From UBA5336 sp039815055 (GTDB lineage: Bacteria > Pseudomonadota > Alphaproteobacteria > Caulobacterales > Hyphomonadaceae), in assembly GCA_039815055.1 (NCBI GenBank), contig JBCCAA010000013.1:1-50036 (forward strand): a stretch of 50,036 bases of DNA, given 5' to 3'. Of this stretch, positions 26,901 through 35,290 are shown piece after piece. The translations under genes were made by a program, and so were the position numbers. The notes under the pieces are model-generated. The model was not told the DNA's origin and made no database searches. It worked only from the letters and a program-made list of their open reading frames with translations. The first letter of the stretch is position 1; each line of letters begins with the position of its first letter.

Positions 26901-27394
26901 GCATATTCGCCGCGTTCGCGTACGGTGGAGGTGCGGACATATCCGTTGATCTGCAGGTAAGACAGCAAGTCGCTTTGCGGCACCACATCATCCACGCAAA
27001 CAGAAAGGCTGGCTGCCGCTAGTGTTTCCAGCGGTGGGACTTTCTGAACAAGTGATCCGGCGGTGGTGACCACCAGAGCGGGCCTGGGTGAGGCATTGAG
27101 TTGCGCCAGTCGCGCTAGTGCAGCGCAACGACGGGCGGCGATCGAAGGCGATGGACTGACCCGGTCATAAGGCAGGATATCCCAGCCCGGCAAAAGCACC
27201 ACTTCCAGCCGTGGTGAGGCAAACTGGGCGATCCGCGCAGCCGCAATGGCCTGCTTGTCATCGCGAGCGACATAAAGCGCAGGCAGGCCTTTCGCGTCGA
27301 TCCATTCGGTCAACGCAATCAGATCAGCGCCAAACGGCGCACCGGACACGCGCTCTGAACCGATCAATCCGGCAAGGGCTGGCGGTGTAGACAT
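23954..27394 (-). CDS. mfd: Transcription-repair coupling factor Mfd
   Basis: 1146 residues, normal for Mfd. The UvrB-homology region is near the N-terminus (LLPGWDILPYDRVSPSPSIAARR), then the RNA-polymerase-interacting domain (GDLIVHVDHGVGKYAGL, LEYAGGDRIFLPVENIDLVSRY), and the RecG-like helicase core with Walker A GDVGFGKTEVALRAAF, DEEQRFGV, SATPIPRTL, and RADRFGLAQLYQLRGRVGR. It removes RNA polymerase stalled at lesions and recruits UvrA. The start at 27394 (MSTPPALAG) is preferred; an in-frame extension would run into sdhE. It sits downstream of sdhE, 22 bases after its stop, as in many alphaproteobacteria. Confidence 0.97.
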   Translation of the reverse strand: MSTPPALAGLIGSERVSGAPFGADLIALTEWIDAKGLPALYVARDDKQAIAAARIAQFASPRLEVVLLPGWDILPYDRVSPSPSIAARRCAALARLAQLNASPRPALVVTTAGSLVQKVPPLETLAAASLSVCVDDVVPQSDLLSYLQINGYVRTSTVRERGEYALRGGIIDIFPPTSDSPLRFDFFGDVLESLRAFDPETQRSTGKVSTITFAPVSEILFNDEVLARFRERYLERFGPPSGDPMYEAARASIRRQGLEAWLPLFHSELDTLAAYLPENTLIAMGHLSGEAAHERTSQAEDYFNARVEAAGSEKDGRILPPEELFLAGEALETMLGGFAVARFSPAPLDDSRRLGGSMGRSFAPERARPDVNVFEQVSEHIGALKARGQVVVLAAWSEGSASRLLSVMEDHGLDDLETAFSLESAKQSGLCVTELPLENGFEYGGVAVIAEADILGDRLAAPRRRRKSAGFIAEAAALSVGDLIVHVDHGVGKYAGLKTLDVTGAPHDCLELEYAGGDRIFLPVENIDLVSRYGSEDATGAMDKLGGAGWQSRKARAKKRILEMAAELMEIAAQRELRKGETADAGHGLYEEFAARFPYEETDDQLHAIDDALTDLTSGKPMDRLICGDVGFGKTEVALRAAFVAAMSGMQVAVIAPTTLLARQHFATFSERLAAWPLEVRQLSRLVTAKDAAETRAGLKSGTVNVVIGTHALLAKSVEFDGLGMLIVDEEQRFGVKHKERLKELKADVHVLTLSATPIPRTLQMALTGIRDLSIIATPPVDRLAVRTYVTEFDAVTVREALLREKYRGGQAFYVAPRIADLDKLETFLREQVPEVSFVVAHGQMPAGELDDIMTAFYEGKYDVLLSTTIVESGLDIPRANTLIIHRADRFGLAQLYQLRGRVGRSKLRAYAYFTTPRDQVITETAEKRLRVLQSLDSLGAGFQLASHDLDMRGAGNLLGDAQSGHVREVGVELYQQMLEDAVNALQSGAGHDDSFADDWSPQINLGMSVLIPEDYVDDLAIRMSLYRRLANIDTEEGREAFAAELIDRFGPLPEATKHLLDVASIKAVCKGLGISKLDAGPKGAVFAFREDTPIEPANLMRLVQARPNQLKLRPDNKLVVNIKASDAPQRTRQVKSMLEELSEAA

Positions 27395-27416
27395 GATTGG
27401 GCCTTTGGGCGGCTGG

Positions 27417-27689
27417 TTAACCGGGTTGCGCCTCGTAGCGGAACGCAATCAATTGGTCCAGCACCGGGCCCTTATAGTTGTCCGGCACGTCCTTCTGGCC
27501 GATCAGCCAGGCAAACACTTCCCAGTCCGGGGTGGCCAGCAGTCTTTCGAACTCATCAAGTTCGACCGTGGTATAATCCGCCAACACCTGGTCCGCGAAG
27601 GTGCCCATCAACAGATCCATCTCCCGGAAACCGCGCCGCCAGGCCCGAAATGTCAGTTTGCGTCGGCGCTCGCCCAGTGTGGAATCCAT
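27417..27689 (-). CDS. sdhE: FAD assembly factor SdhE (succinate dehydrogenase assembly factor 2)
   Basis: 90 residues, the usual size. The RGxxE motif is present as RRGFREMDLLMG (residues 18-29), and the C-terminal half has LLATPDWEVFAWLIG, the conserved DxD/E-W region. SdhE promotes covalent FAD attachment to SdhA and other flavoproteins in the cytoplasm. Three Met codons occur near the start; the one at 27689 has GGAG six bases upstream and is chosen, while 27701 is possible. It is divergent from recG, and the mfd-sdhE/recG grouping is common in alphaproteobacteria. Confidence 0.93.
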   Translation of the reverse strand: MDSTLGERRRKLTFRAWRRGFREMDLLMGTFADQVLADYTTVELDEFERLLATPDWEVFAWLIGQKDVPDNYKGPVLDQLIAFRYEAQPG

Positions 27690-27780
27690 CATCGTCTCCA
27701 TATCAGAAGTTGATATAGGCCGCTGTGGAATGACTGCACAGCCGATTGCCGCATCTGGCTGGCAGGCCTAATGTCGCGGC

Positions 27781-29835
27781 ATGCGCGACCAGCGGCTTTT
27801 TCCCCTGTTTGAACCGGTCGATTCCCTTCCAGGAATTGGCCCGAAACTGCTGCAGACATTCCAGAAGCTCATTGGCCCGGCAACGGTCTGGGACCTGTTG
27901 ATGCATCTACCTGAACGCTGGGTCGATCGACGCGTCAGGACCAATTTTGCAGAGATTGAGCCCGGTGAAGTCGTCACTGTGGTCGGCGAAGTCCAAAGCG
28001 TAAAAGCGCCATACAATGACCGATCGCCCACGCGTGTGATTCTCTTTGACGGTTCCGGCTTCCTGACACTTGTCTTCTTCCGCGCCGATGGACGTTGGCT
28101 CCAGGGCCAGTTCCCGATGGGCAAAGAGCGCATCGTGTCCGGACGTACCGAAGAGTATCAGGGCGAGCGCCAGATGACGCACCCGGACTTCATTCTTGAC
28201 CCTGAGAAGCCGGAACGCCCGCCTGCGGTCGAACCGATTTATGGTCTAACCGCAGGCCTGACCAATAAGCGTGTCCACGGCGCAGCCGTGGCAGCGCTGG
28301 AAAAACTGCCAGTCGATCTGCCCGAATGGCAAGACCCTCATCTGAAGACTCAGAAGGCCTGGCCGGATTTCGTGTCAGCACTGCACGGCCTGCACGCTCC
28401 AACAGAGTACGATCCTGACCAGTTTGAGATTTGCCGTGCGCGATTGGCCTATGACGAAGCCCTGGCTCGGGAAGCCACATTTGCGCTTGCGCGCGCCGCG
28501 CGGGCGAAACGCAGGTCGCCTGTGTTGCCGAAAGCAACCTCCGCTCAAGGAAAGTTAATCTCCGTACTGCCCTACAGGCCGACGGGAGCGCAAATGCGGG
28601 CGGTGGAGGAAATCGCTGACGATATGGCCTCGCCATCGCCCATGCGACGGATGCTTCAAGGCGATGTGGGCGCCGGTAAAACCCTCGTCGGCGCGCTGGC
28701 GGCCATTCAGGCTTGCGCGTCCGGCTGTCAAGCCGCGTTCATGGCCCCAACCGAAGTGCTGGCACGCCAACAGTTCGACACGCTGGAAGAAATGCTCACA
28801 CCGCTGGGATATTCGGTTGTTTCACTCACCGGACGCGACAAGGGCAAAGCGCGCGAAGCGACGCTGATGGCGATTGCGGCTGGAGATGTGCAGATCGTCG
28901 CCGGGACCCACGCCCTTTTCCAGGAACAGGTCGAGTTTGCTCGCCTTGGCCTTGCGATTGTCGATGAACAGCACCGGTTTGGCGTCGCGGACCGCCAACG
29001 CCTGCTGGAAAAAGCTATCAGTCCTCACATGCTGGCGATGAGTGCCACGCCCATTCCGCGCACACTGGCGCAAACACTCCATGGCGATCTGGACGTCTCG
29101 ATCCTTGATGAAAAGCCAGCCGGCCGGAAACCGGTGGACACAAAGGTGCTACCGGACAGCCGTATTGAGGACGTCGTCGCGGCGGTTGGGCGCGCTGTTG
29201 CTCGCGGTGAGCGCGCGTTCTGGATCTGCCCGAAGGTCGATGTGGACGATGATGATTCCACCGCCGTCAGCCGTCATGCGGCGCTTTCAGATCAATTGAG
29301 ATGCAAGGTCGGGCTGGTCCACGGGCGCCTTAAACCTCAACAGAAAGACAAGGCGCTAGAAGATTTCCGGCTTGGCGAGACCGGCGTTCTGGTCGCTACG
29401 ACGGTGGTTGAGGTTGGGGTCAATGTGCCCGAGGCCACAATCATGGTGATCGAGCGCGCTGAGGGGTTTGGACTTGCGCAGCTGCACCAGCTTCGCGGGC
29501 GCGTTGGCCGAGGCACCGAGGCGGCCTATTGCCTTTTGCTGTATCGCCCGCCCCTGACAGACACCGCCACCAAGAGGCTTGAAACCCTTCGCAGAACCAA
29601 TGACGGGTTTGAAATCGCGGAAGCTGATTTTGAATTGCGCGGACCAGGCGATGTGTTGGGCCTGCGTCAGGCGGGCGATATCGACTATGCCGTTATTGAC
29701 CTTTCCAAAGACGCTGACCTCTTGGCCATTGCTAAGTCCGATGTTGCTTCAGTCGCTTTGGGCGACCCGGACCTTCAAGGCGAGCGTGGTCGCGCGCTTA
29801 GTCTTGCGCGTGCGCTGTTTCAGCCTCGGTCTTGA
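27781..29835 (+). CDS. recG: ATP-dependent DNA helicase RecG
   Basis: 684 residues. The N-terminal wedge domain has LPGIGPKLLQTFQKL and DLLMHLPERWVDRR, followed by the OB-fold (VVTVVGEVQSVKAP). The helicase core has Walker A GDVGAGKTLVGALAA, DEQHRFGV, SATPIPRTLAQTLHGDLDVS, and GFGLAQLHQLRGRVGRG. RecG remodels stalled forks and Holliday junctions. Its 3' end overlaps the convergent DUF502 gene by 38 bases. The ATG at 27781 opens the conserved RLFPLFEPVDSLPGIG region. Confidence 0.97.
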   Translation: MRDQRLFPLFEPVDSLPGIGPKLLQTFQKLIGPATVWDLLMHLPERWVDRRVRTNFAEIEPGEVVTVVGEVQSVKAPYNDRSPTRVILFDGSGFLTLVFFRADGRWLQGQFPMGKERIVSGRTEEYQGERQMTHPDFILDPEKPERPPAVEPIYGLTAGLTNKRVHGAAVAALEKLPVDLPEWQDPHLKTQKAWPDFVSALHGLHAPTEYDPDQFEICRARLAYDEALAREATFALARAARAKRRSPVLPKATSAQGKLISVLPYRPTGAQMRAVEEIADDMASPSPMRRMLQGDVGAGKTLVGALAAIQACASGCQAAFMAPTEVLARQQFDTLEEMLTPLGYSVVSLTGRDKGKAREATLMAIAAGDVQIVAGTHALFQEQVEFARLGLAIVDEQHRFGVADRQRLLEKAISPHMLAMSATPIPRTLAQTLHGDLDVSILDEKPAGRKPVDTKVLPDSRIEDVVAAVGRAVARGERAFWICPKVDVDDDDSTAVSRHAALSDQLRCKVGLVHGRLKPQQKDKALEDFRLGETGVLVATTVVEVGVNVPEATIMVIERAEGFGLAQLHQLRGRVGRGTEAAYCLLLYRPPLTDTATKRLETLRRTNDGFEIAEADFELRGPGDVLGLRQAGDIDYAVIDLSKDADLLAIAKSDVASVALGDPDLQGERGRALSLARALFQPRS

Positions 29836-30559
29836 CCGGTTCAACCGGCAACAGCTTGTCCTTGTCCTCGTCGCTCATCGGCAGATCATCAGGTACCACA
29901 AGTCCGGCAGAGATGATCATCTTCGCTCCTTCTTCGACCGTCATCTTTAGATGAATTATTTCGTCGGATGGCAAATACATCAAAAATCCGGAGGTGGGGT
30001 TCGGCGTGGTCGGGACAAAAACCCCGATAAACTCACTTCCCAGCTGAGTGCGCACTTCCCCTTTTGCGCGAGCCGTCAGAAAGCCGATGCACCATGTGCC
30101 TTTTTTAGGATACTCGACCAGCACCACTTCTTTGAATGACGCCTGGTCGCTGGAGCCAAGTAAGTCGAAAAGCTGTTTGAACGCGCCGTAAATATTGGAA
30201 ACAACCGGCACGCGTGACAAAATACGATCACTTAGGGAAACCGCTGATCGTCCAATCAGGTTTGTTGCGATTGCGCCTAAAAGCGTCAGCCCGATCACTG
30301 CGACCAGGACACCAAAACCTGGAATGGCGAAATTGGTATAGGATTCCGGTTTCAGGATCGGTGGCAACAGCGGCTTGATCCGCGCATCAATCACCGTAAT
30401 CAACCAATAGACCACGCCGACAGAGATCGCGATCGGCGCGGCGATGACCACGCCAGCAAAAAACCGGCCTCGAAGCCAGGCAAACAGGGTCTGTTTCGGC
30501 GGTTCTGGTTCGCCGATCAGGCCAGGCTCGTGATCTTTGCGCGTCTTGCGCTTGGTCAT
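29798..30559 (-). CDS. DUF502 family membrane protein
   Basis: 253 residues from an ATG 8 bases after GGGAG; a TTG five codons upstream is less likely. Two hydrophobic segments lie near 32-58 (FFAGVVIAAPIAISVGVVYWL) and 80-105 (GFGVLVAVIGLTLLGAIATNLIG). The family signature follows: SRVPVVSNIYGAFKQLFDLL, VEYPKKGTWCIGFLTA and VFVPTTPNPTSGFLMYLP. DUF502 proteins are inner-membrane proteins of unknown function, often beside recG in alphaproteobacteria as here. The acidic tail (DDLPMSDEDKDK) is charged and probably cytoplasmic. Confidence 0.92.
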   Translation of the reverse strand: MTKRKTRKDHEPGLIGEPEPPKQTLFAWLRGRFFAGVVIAAPIAISVGVVYWLITVIDARIKPLLPPILKPESYTNFAIPGFGVLVAVIGLTLLGAIATNLIGRSAVSLSDRILSRVPVVSNIYGAFKQLFDLLGSSDQASFKEVVLVEYPKKGTWCIGFLTARAKGEVRTQLGSEFIGVFVPTTPNPTSGFLMYLPSDEIIHLKMTVEEGAKMIISAGLVVPDDLPMSDEDKDKLLPVEPVKTEAETAHAQD

Positions 30560-30740
30560 CTGTTTGTCTCCCAATCAGGTGACGTAGGGGTTATGGCCGC
30601 GATGTGCCATGAATACAGTGCGAAAGTGTGGCGAATTTGTTAGTCAAATCGACGCGAACCCGATCAAGGAAGATATTGGCAACTTTCATCGCTTTAGGTG
30701 AGTCGTGCCTTCGCCATAATGTGTTGCGAGTTTTGAATCT

Positions 30741-31649
30741 ATGACCAGACATCGGACGATCCTTTTCGCTCTGGCAGTCACCCTGTTGATTGGCGGTTGG
30801 TTCCTGGCGATGAAAGTCGTGATCCCGGGGCAATTGCGTTCCGGCGATCCGGTTACAGTTGCGCCGCTGGACTATGAAGTGCCCAGATCATGGTTGGTGC
30901 GGCCGACAACACCCCCGTCAGCTGTTTGGGAAGAAGGCTGGGCTATAGACTTTTTTGTTGTCCCTCCTGCCCCGCAAACTGCGCAGCCCCGGGGGGCGGT
31001 CGATCCCACATCGACTGAGTTTGCAGCCTGGCAACTGGACCAAAAGCAACCGCTGCTTGATGCGCTCAGTCCCCATGGAGCGATCTATATGCCAGCCATC
31101 CGCTGGCACTCCCCGGTCGCAGAAACATCCTTGGACAGTTCGTCTGTCTCTGACGATCTGACCTCCAGCTTCCAATCTTATCTGGACCGCGATAATCGCG
31201 GGCGAGCGGTGATTTTCGTTCTCCCATCAAACTTGCAAAACCTGCTTCTATCGCTGGAACGCGCTGTGGAGGTAGGGCCAAATGACACGTCGTCTCGCAT
31301 GGCGGGTGTTTTGTTTGTCGGCCCACGAGGTTTTCCGCCCACAACTATTCCAGTACTTGTATGCAGCGCTGGGCTCGGAGACACCTGTTTCCTTGAATTG
31401 GCCGCCAGCCAGGCACCAAACTCGTTTGAATGGCTGTCAGTTCCTTTGCCATATCGGATAGCGCCGATGTCCCTTGACGACATTGCTGAAAGCGACCGAG
31501 CGATTGGCGCCCATGTTCGCGCGGTACTGACAGATCTTGAGAACAATGTCTCAAAGACGGCTGAACCACTGGAGGCGCTGGAAGCTGTTGAAATTCCAAC
31601 AGTTCGCCGACCCGGCCAGATCGATGAAACCGGAACCACCGGCGACTGA
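30741..31649 (+). CDS. Membrane-anchored DUF3089-like protein, apparently without catalytic serine
   Basis: 302 residues. A signal or anchor helix covers about 7-25 (ILFALAVTLLIGGWFLAM). The following WLVRPTTPPSAVWEEGWAID-FFVVPPAP and YMPAIRW resemble the DUF3089 alpha/beta-hydrolase pattern of a Trp-x-x-RP start, FFV-P, and a YAP-R motif. Where that family carries a GHSQG nucleophile elbow, this protein reads VIFVLPSNLQNLLL, so the nucleophile seems lost. The gene precedes the photolyase operon by 52 bases but a separate promoter lies between them. The family assignment is tentative; gene reality is well supported by the anchor helix and length. Confidence 0.65.
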   Translation: MTRHRTILFALAVTLLIGGWFLAMKVVIPGQLRSGDPVTVAPLDYEVPRSWLVRPTTPPSAVWEEGWAIDFFVVPPAPQTAQPRGAVDPTSTEFAAWQLDQKQPLLDALSPHGAIYMPAIRWHSPVAETSLDSSSVSDDLTSSFQSYLDRDNRGRAVIFVLPSNLQNLLLSLERAVEVGPNDTSSRMAGVLFVGPRGFPPTTIPVLVCSAGLGDTCFLELAASQAPNSFEWLSVPLPYRIAPMSLDDIAESDRAIGAHVRAVLTDLENNVSKTAEPLEALEAVEIPTVRRPGQIDETGTTGD

Positions 31650-31668
31650 ACAAGACGCATGTTGAGGT

Positions 31669-31696
31669 TGATCCGACGGGCGAAGCGTTCCGTATA
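31669..31696 (+). promoter_or_regulatory. Sigma-E/ChrR-type (ECF11) promoter of the photolyase operon
   Basis: A -35 element TGATCC (31669-31674) is separated by 16 bases from CGTATA (31691-31696). TGATCC is the -35 known for RpoE/ChrR singlet-oxygen sigma factors; a matching element with the same spacing precedes the ChrR-like gene at 39336-39363. The predicted transcription start falls at or within a few bases of the photolyase ATG (31702), suggesting a leaderless message. Confidence 0.75.
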
Positions 31697-31701
31697 GCTC
31701 C

Positions 31702-33189
31702 ATGAAACCACCCGGAGCGACTGTCTCAGTGCCACCCCGTTCACCTACGCTTGTCTGGTTTCGCAACGATTTGCGATTGGCCGACAATCCCGCACTGGCT
31801 GCGGCGGTGAAACGTGGCGGGGACGTTGTTTGCTTCTACATCTTCGAAGACGGCGCGCCCGGGCAAAGACCGTTGGGCGGCGCATCGAAATGGTGGCTAC
31901 ACCAGTCGTTGACGCTTTTGTCTCGCGATATCGACGCACGCGGTGGAAGATTGCTTCTAAGACGCGGACATCCTGGCGAAATCATTCCAGATCTCGTGAA
32001 AGAGACCGGAGCAGAAGCGGTGTTCTGGAATCGTCGTTACTCACTTCCCGAACGCGACCTTGATGGTGCCATCAAAACGGCGCTTCAGGATCGCGAGCTG
32101 ACCGCGGAAAGCTTCAATGGCAGTTTGTTGACTGAGCCCTGGTCCCGCCAGACAAAAACGGGCGGATACTACAGAGTTTTCACTCCTTATTGGAAAGCGG
32201 TTCGCGCCAATTACACGCCACCTGAGCCGCTGCCCGCGCCAGACACGCTGGCATCTGGTGACGTTCAAAGCGACGATCTGGAAAGCTGGGGGCTGACGCC
32301 TGCATCACCCGATTGGGCTGAGACGTTTACAGATCACTGGACCCCTGGAGAAGCAGGCGCTCACGAGCGTTTGAACACCTTCATTGATGGCCCTATCAAT
32401 GCCTATGGCGACGCCAGAAATCGCCCTGACCTTCCAACGTCGACATCAGGGCTTTCACCTCACCATCGCTGGGGTGAGATCAGCCCGGTTCAAATCTGGC
32501 GAGCTGTAAAAGCGCGGATGGATAGCGGCGCGCTGGCGAATGAGGACGCCGCATGGATCTTCCTGTCAGAGGTGGTCTGGCGAGAGTTTTCCTATGTCCT
32601 GTTGTTCCATAATCCGGCCCTGGCGGATGAGAACTACAATCGCGACTTCGCCCACATGCCCTGGCGCGACAGCGAGGACGATTATCAACGCTGGTGCCGC
32701 GGCCAGACCGGATACCCCATTGTTGATGCCGGCATGCGCCAACTTTGGCAGACAGGCTGGATGCACAATCGCGTGCGGATGGTGGTCGCGTCATTTCTGA
32801 CGAAACACCTTCTACTCCCCTGGCAGCTTGGGGAGGACTGGTTCTGGGACACGCTTTTGGACGCCGATCCCGCCGCCAACGCCGCCAGTTGGCAATGGGT
32901 TGCCGGTTCAGGTGCCGATGCCGCGCCCTACTTCCGTGTGTTCAATCCGATTACACAGGGCGAGAAATTCGACGAAACCGGCGACTATGTTCGCCGCTGG
33001 TGCCCGGAACTCGCCAAGCTTCCAAACAAGTATTTGTTCTCGCCATGGGACGCCCCAAAAGCGATTCTTCTGAACGCGGGAATCGTGCTCGGCGAGACAT
33101 ACCCGACGCCCATCATCGAACACAAAGCCGGGCGTCAGCGCGCGCTTGATGCGTATGACACCCTGAAGGAAAGGCGGTCAGCTGCATGA
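31702..33189 (+). CDS. phr: Deoxyribodipyrimidine (CPD class I) photolyase
   Basis: 495 residues. The N-terminal antenna-binding Rossmann domain begins LVWFRNDLRLADNPAL. The C-terminal FAD domain has GGYYRVFTPYWKA, LSPHHRWGEISP, EVVWREFSYVLLFH, the family signature GQTGYPIVDAGMRQLWQTGWMHNRVRM, and DADPAANAASWQWVAGSGADAAPYFRVFNP. It repairs UV-induced cyclobutane pyrimidine dimers using blue light. The ATG at 31702 directly follows a predicted sigma-E -10 element, so translation may be leaderless; a GTG nine codons later is an alternative. Its stop overlaps the next gene as ATGA, making it the first gene of a four-gene operon. Confidence 0.95.
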   Translation: MKPPGATVSVPPRSPTLVWFRNDLRLADNPALAAAVKRGGDVVCFYIFEDGAPGQRPLGGASKWWLHQSLTLLSRDIDARGGRLLLRRGHPGEIIPDLVKETGAEAVFWNRRYSLPERDLDGAIKTALQDRELTAESFNGSLLTEPWSRQTKTGGYYRVFTPYWKAVRANYTPPEPLPAPDTLASGDVQSDDLESWGLTPASPDWAETFTDHWTPGEAGAHERLNTFIDGPINAYGDARNRPDLPTSTSGLSPHHRWGEISPVQIWRAVKARMDSGALANEDAAWIFLSEVVWREFSYVLLFHNPALADENYNRDFAHMPWRDSEDDYQRWCRGQTGYPIVDAGMRQLWQTGWMHNRVRMVVASFLTKHLLLPWQLGEDWFWDTLLDADPAANAASWQWVAGSGADAAPYFRVFNPITQGEKFDETGDYVRRWCPELAKLPNKYLFSPWDAPKAILLNAGIVLGETYPTPIIEHKAGRQRALDAYDTLKERRSAA

Positions 33190-34502
33190 CCCGCATAGCG
33201 ATTATCGGAAGCGGTATTAGCGGCCTTGGTGCCGCCTACGCCCTGAAAGACACATCTGACGTGACTGTATTTGAGGCGCGCGAGCGTGCCGGTGGCCATG
33301 CGCATACCGTCGATATCGACTATGACGGGCGCCCACTATCTGTGGATGTGGGGTTTATTGTCTATAACGGGCTCAACTATCCCAACATAACCGGATTGTT
33401 CAACGCGTTGGGGGTCGCCACGCAGGACAGCGATATGAGTTTTGCCGTGTCTGATCCAAATGGCTGGGAGTGGGCATCGAACGTCAGAGGCATCTTTGCC
33501 CAACGCAGGAACCTGCTCAGCCCGAGGTTTCACCGCTTTTGGCGGGGCATTCTGGCCTTCAATGACCTGGCCCGGCATCAATTGACCCATGGCGAGGTGG
33601 GTGACGTAACGCTCGCCACTTGGCTAAATCAGAACAGCATTCACGACGATGTGCGCGAAAACTACATTCTTCCTATGGCTGCAGCGATTTGGTCCACACC
33701 AGAAGGTGGGGTCTCGGATTTCCCGGCGCGCAGTTTCTTTGAATTCTTCGAAAATCATCGGCTGATGCACAAGGAGCGGCCCACCTGGCGGACTGTCACT
33801 GGCGGATCGCGCCAATATGTTCAGGCTATTGAATCCGTGCTGGGAGCGCGGCTGCGGACATCAACACCCGTCGCGCAGGTTTCCCCTTTCGGTGACAAGG
33901 TTCGCGTCGATCTCAAGGGCGGCAAAAGCGAAGTGTTTGATCATGTAATCATGGCCACCCACTCCGACCAGACGAAAGAGTTGCTTGACCCGGCCTTCGA
34001 CGAACAGCGATTCCTGTTGGGGTCAGCGCGTTATCGCCCGAACCGGATCTATCTACACCGCGACCCAAGCCTGATGCCCACCAAAAAAGCCGCCTGGGCC
34101 TCCTGGAATGTCATGAAACAAGGCGGTGAAGACATCTGCCTCACCTACTGGATGAACCTTCTTCAAGATTTACCACGTCAGCACCCCCTGTTTGTCACGC
34201 TCAATCCGGAACGCCTTCCTCGCGAAGACCTGATCGATCTGGAATTTACATTCGATCACCCACAATTCGACGCGCCGGCAGAAGCGGCCGTGCGAAGCCT
34301 GAAACGCATGCAGGGGCAGTCGGGCATCTGGTTTGCCGGCGCCTGGATGGGACATGGCTTCCATGAAGATGGCTTGAAATCCGGATTGGCACCCGCACTG
34401 GCTCTGGGAGGCAAGGTTGCCTGGACGCCGGAGAATGTAGACGTTCTTACCCCGCCCAACGCCCAGCCGGGTGTTGCGTCTTCTGCTGGCTCAATTGCGT
34501 GA
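33186..34502 (+). CDS. FAD-dependent amine oxidase-like oxidoreductase (COG2907 type)
   Basis: 438 residues. The dinucleotide-binding motif IAIIGSGISGLGAAYAL opens the protein, then VFEARERAGGHAHTVDID with the flavin-contacting GGHAHT, VDVGFIVYN, and the C-terminal FAD motif GIWFAGAWMGHGFHEDGLKSG. COG2907 proteins are usually found, as here, next to DUF1365 and a cyclopropane-fatty-acid-synthase homologue, and are taken to modify lipid acyl chains, perhaps by desaturation or oxidation; the reaction is not settled. It is coupled by overlapping stop/start codons to both neighbours. Confidence 0.92.
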   Translation: MTRIAIIGSGISGLGAAYALKDTSDVTVFEARERAGGHAHTVDIDYDGRPLSVDVGFIVYNGLNYPNITGLFNALGVATQDSDMSFAVSDPNGWEWASNVRGIFAQRRNLLSPRFHRFWRGILAFNDLARHQLTHGEVGDVTLATWLNQNSIHDDVRENYILPMAAAIWSTPEGGVSDFPARSFFEFFENHRLMHKERPTWRTVTGGSRQYVQAIESVLGARLRTSTPVAQVSPFGDKVRVDLKGGKSEVFDHVIMATHSDQTKELLDPAFDEQRFLLGSARYRPNRIYLHRDPSLMPTKKAAWASWNVMKQGGEDICLTYWMNLLQDLPRQHPLFVTLNPERLPREDLIDLEFTFDHPQFDAPAEAAVRSLKRMQGQSGIWFAGAWMGHGFHEDGLKSGLAPALALGGKVAWTPENVDVLTPPNAQPGVASSAGSIA

Positions 34503-35284
34503 CGGCAAACTTGCCTCCTGCAGTCCGCATCCTGAAAGGACAGACGGTGCATGCGCGCTATACGCCGTTCCAGCAGCGCTTTTCATATGGGCTGTTCATG
34601 GTGGATGTTGATGTGGACCGGGTTCATTACGCCGAAACGCCAGGCTGGGCTTTCGGCATGGATCGTTCCGCACTGTACAGCCTTCAAAGTAAGGACCATG
34701 GCGATGGCGCGCCGGGCGGATTGCGCGCCTGGGCGGAGTCGATCTTTGATTCAGCCGGTCTGGACGCCTCCACCTGGTCTTTGCGGCTGGTGACGTTTCC
34801 ACGCCATGTGTTTTACAGGTTTGCTCCGCTTTCCGTCTGGTTCGCCTCCGATGAGGAGGGCGCCCTGCGTGGCGTGATCTATGAGGTCAATAATACGTTC
34901 GGCGAATCTCATGCCTACGTGGCGCCCATTGAGACGCCCGGCATGGTGATGGAAGCCGACAAACGGTTTCACGTGTCGCCCTTTTTTGATGTTACCGGAA
35001 AATACCGGTTCACGCTTCGCCACGGCGAAGACCGACTTGGTGTCATTATCGACACGCTGGTGGATGGCGAGCGAACACACATGGCCAGTCTTTCGGCAAA
35101 AGCCCTCCCCGCCACTGCAGGCAACTTCGTCAAAGCCTCTTTGATGCAGCCTCTCAGCGCTTTGGGAGTCACCTTGGGCATTCATTATGAAGCCCTGAAA
35201 CTCTGGGGTCGCGGCGCGAAGTATCGCCCAAAACCCATCGCTCCGCAGGTTGGCCAAACCCTTGCGCAGCCTTCAGAAAAGTAA
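34499..35284 (+). CDS. DUF1365 family protein
   Basis: 261 residues from a GTG overlapping the amine oxidase stop (GTGA). Family signatures include the start GQTVHARYTPFQQRFSYGLFM, GGLRAWAESIF, VTFPRHVFYRFAPLSVWFASDEEG, the very conserved VIYEVNNTFGESHAYV, and KRFHVSPFFDVTGKYRFTL. The molecular function is unknown; the family almost always accompanies an FAD amine oxidase and a CFA-synthase-like methyltransferase, pointing to modified fatty acid synthesis. The last residues run to six bases before the CFA gene. Confidence 0.92.
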   Translation: MTANLPPAVRILKGQTVHARYTPFQQRFSYGLFMVDVDVDRVHYAETPGWAFGMDRSALYSLQSKDHGDGAPGGLRAWAESIFDSAGLDASTWSLRLVTFPRHVFYRFAPLSVWFASDEEGALRGVIYEVNNTFGESHAYVAPIETPGMVMEADKRFHVSPFFDVTGKYRFTLRHGEDRLGVIIDTLVDGERTHMASLSAKALPATAGNFVKASLMQPLSALGVTLGIHYEALKLWGRGAKYRPKPIAPQVGQTLAQPSEK

Positions 35285-35290
35285 TGTAAG

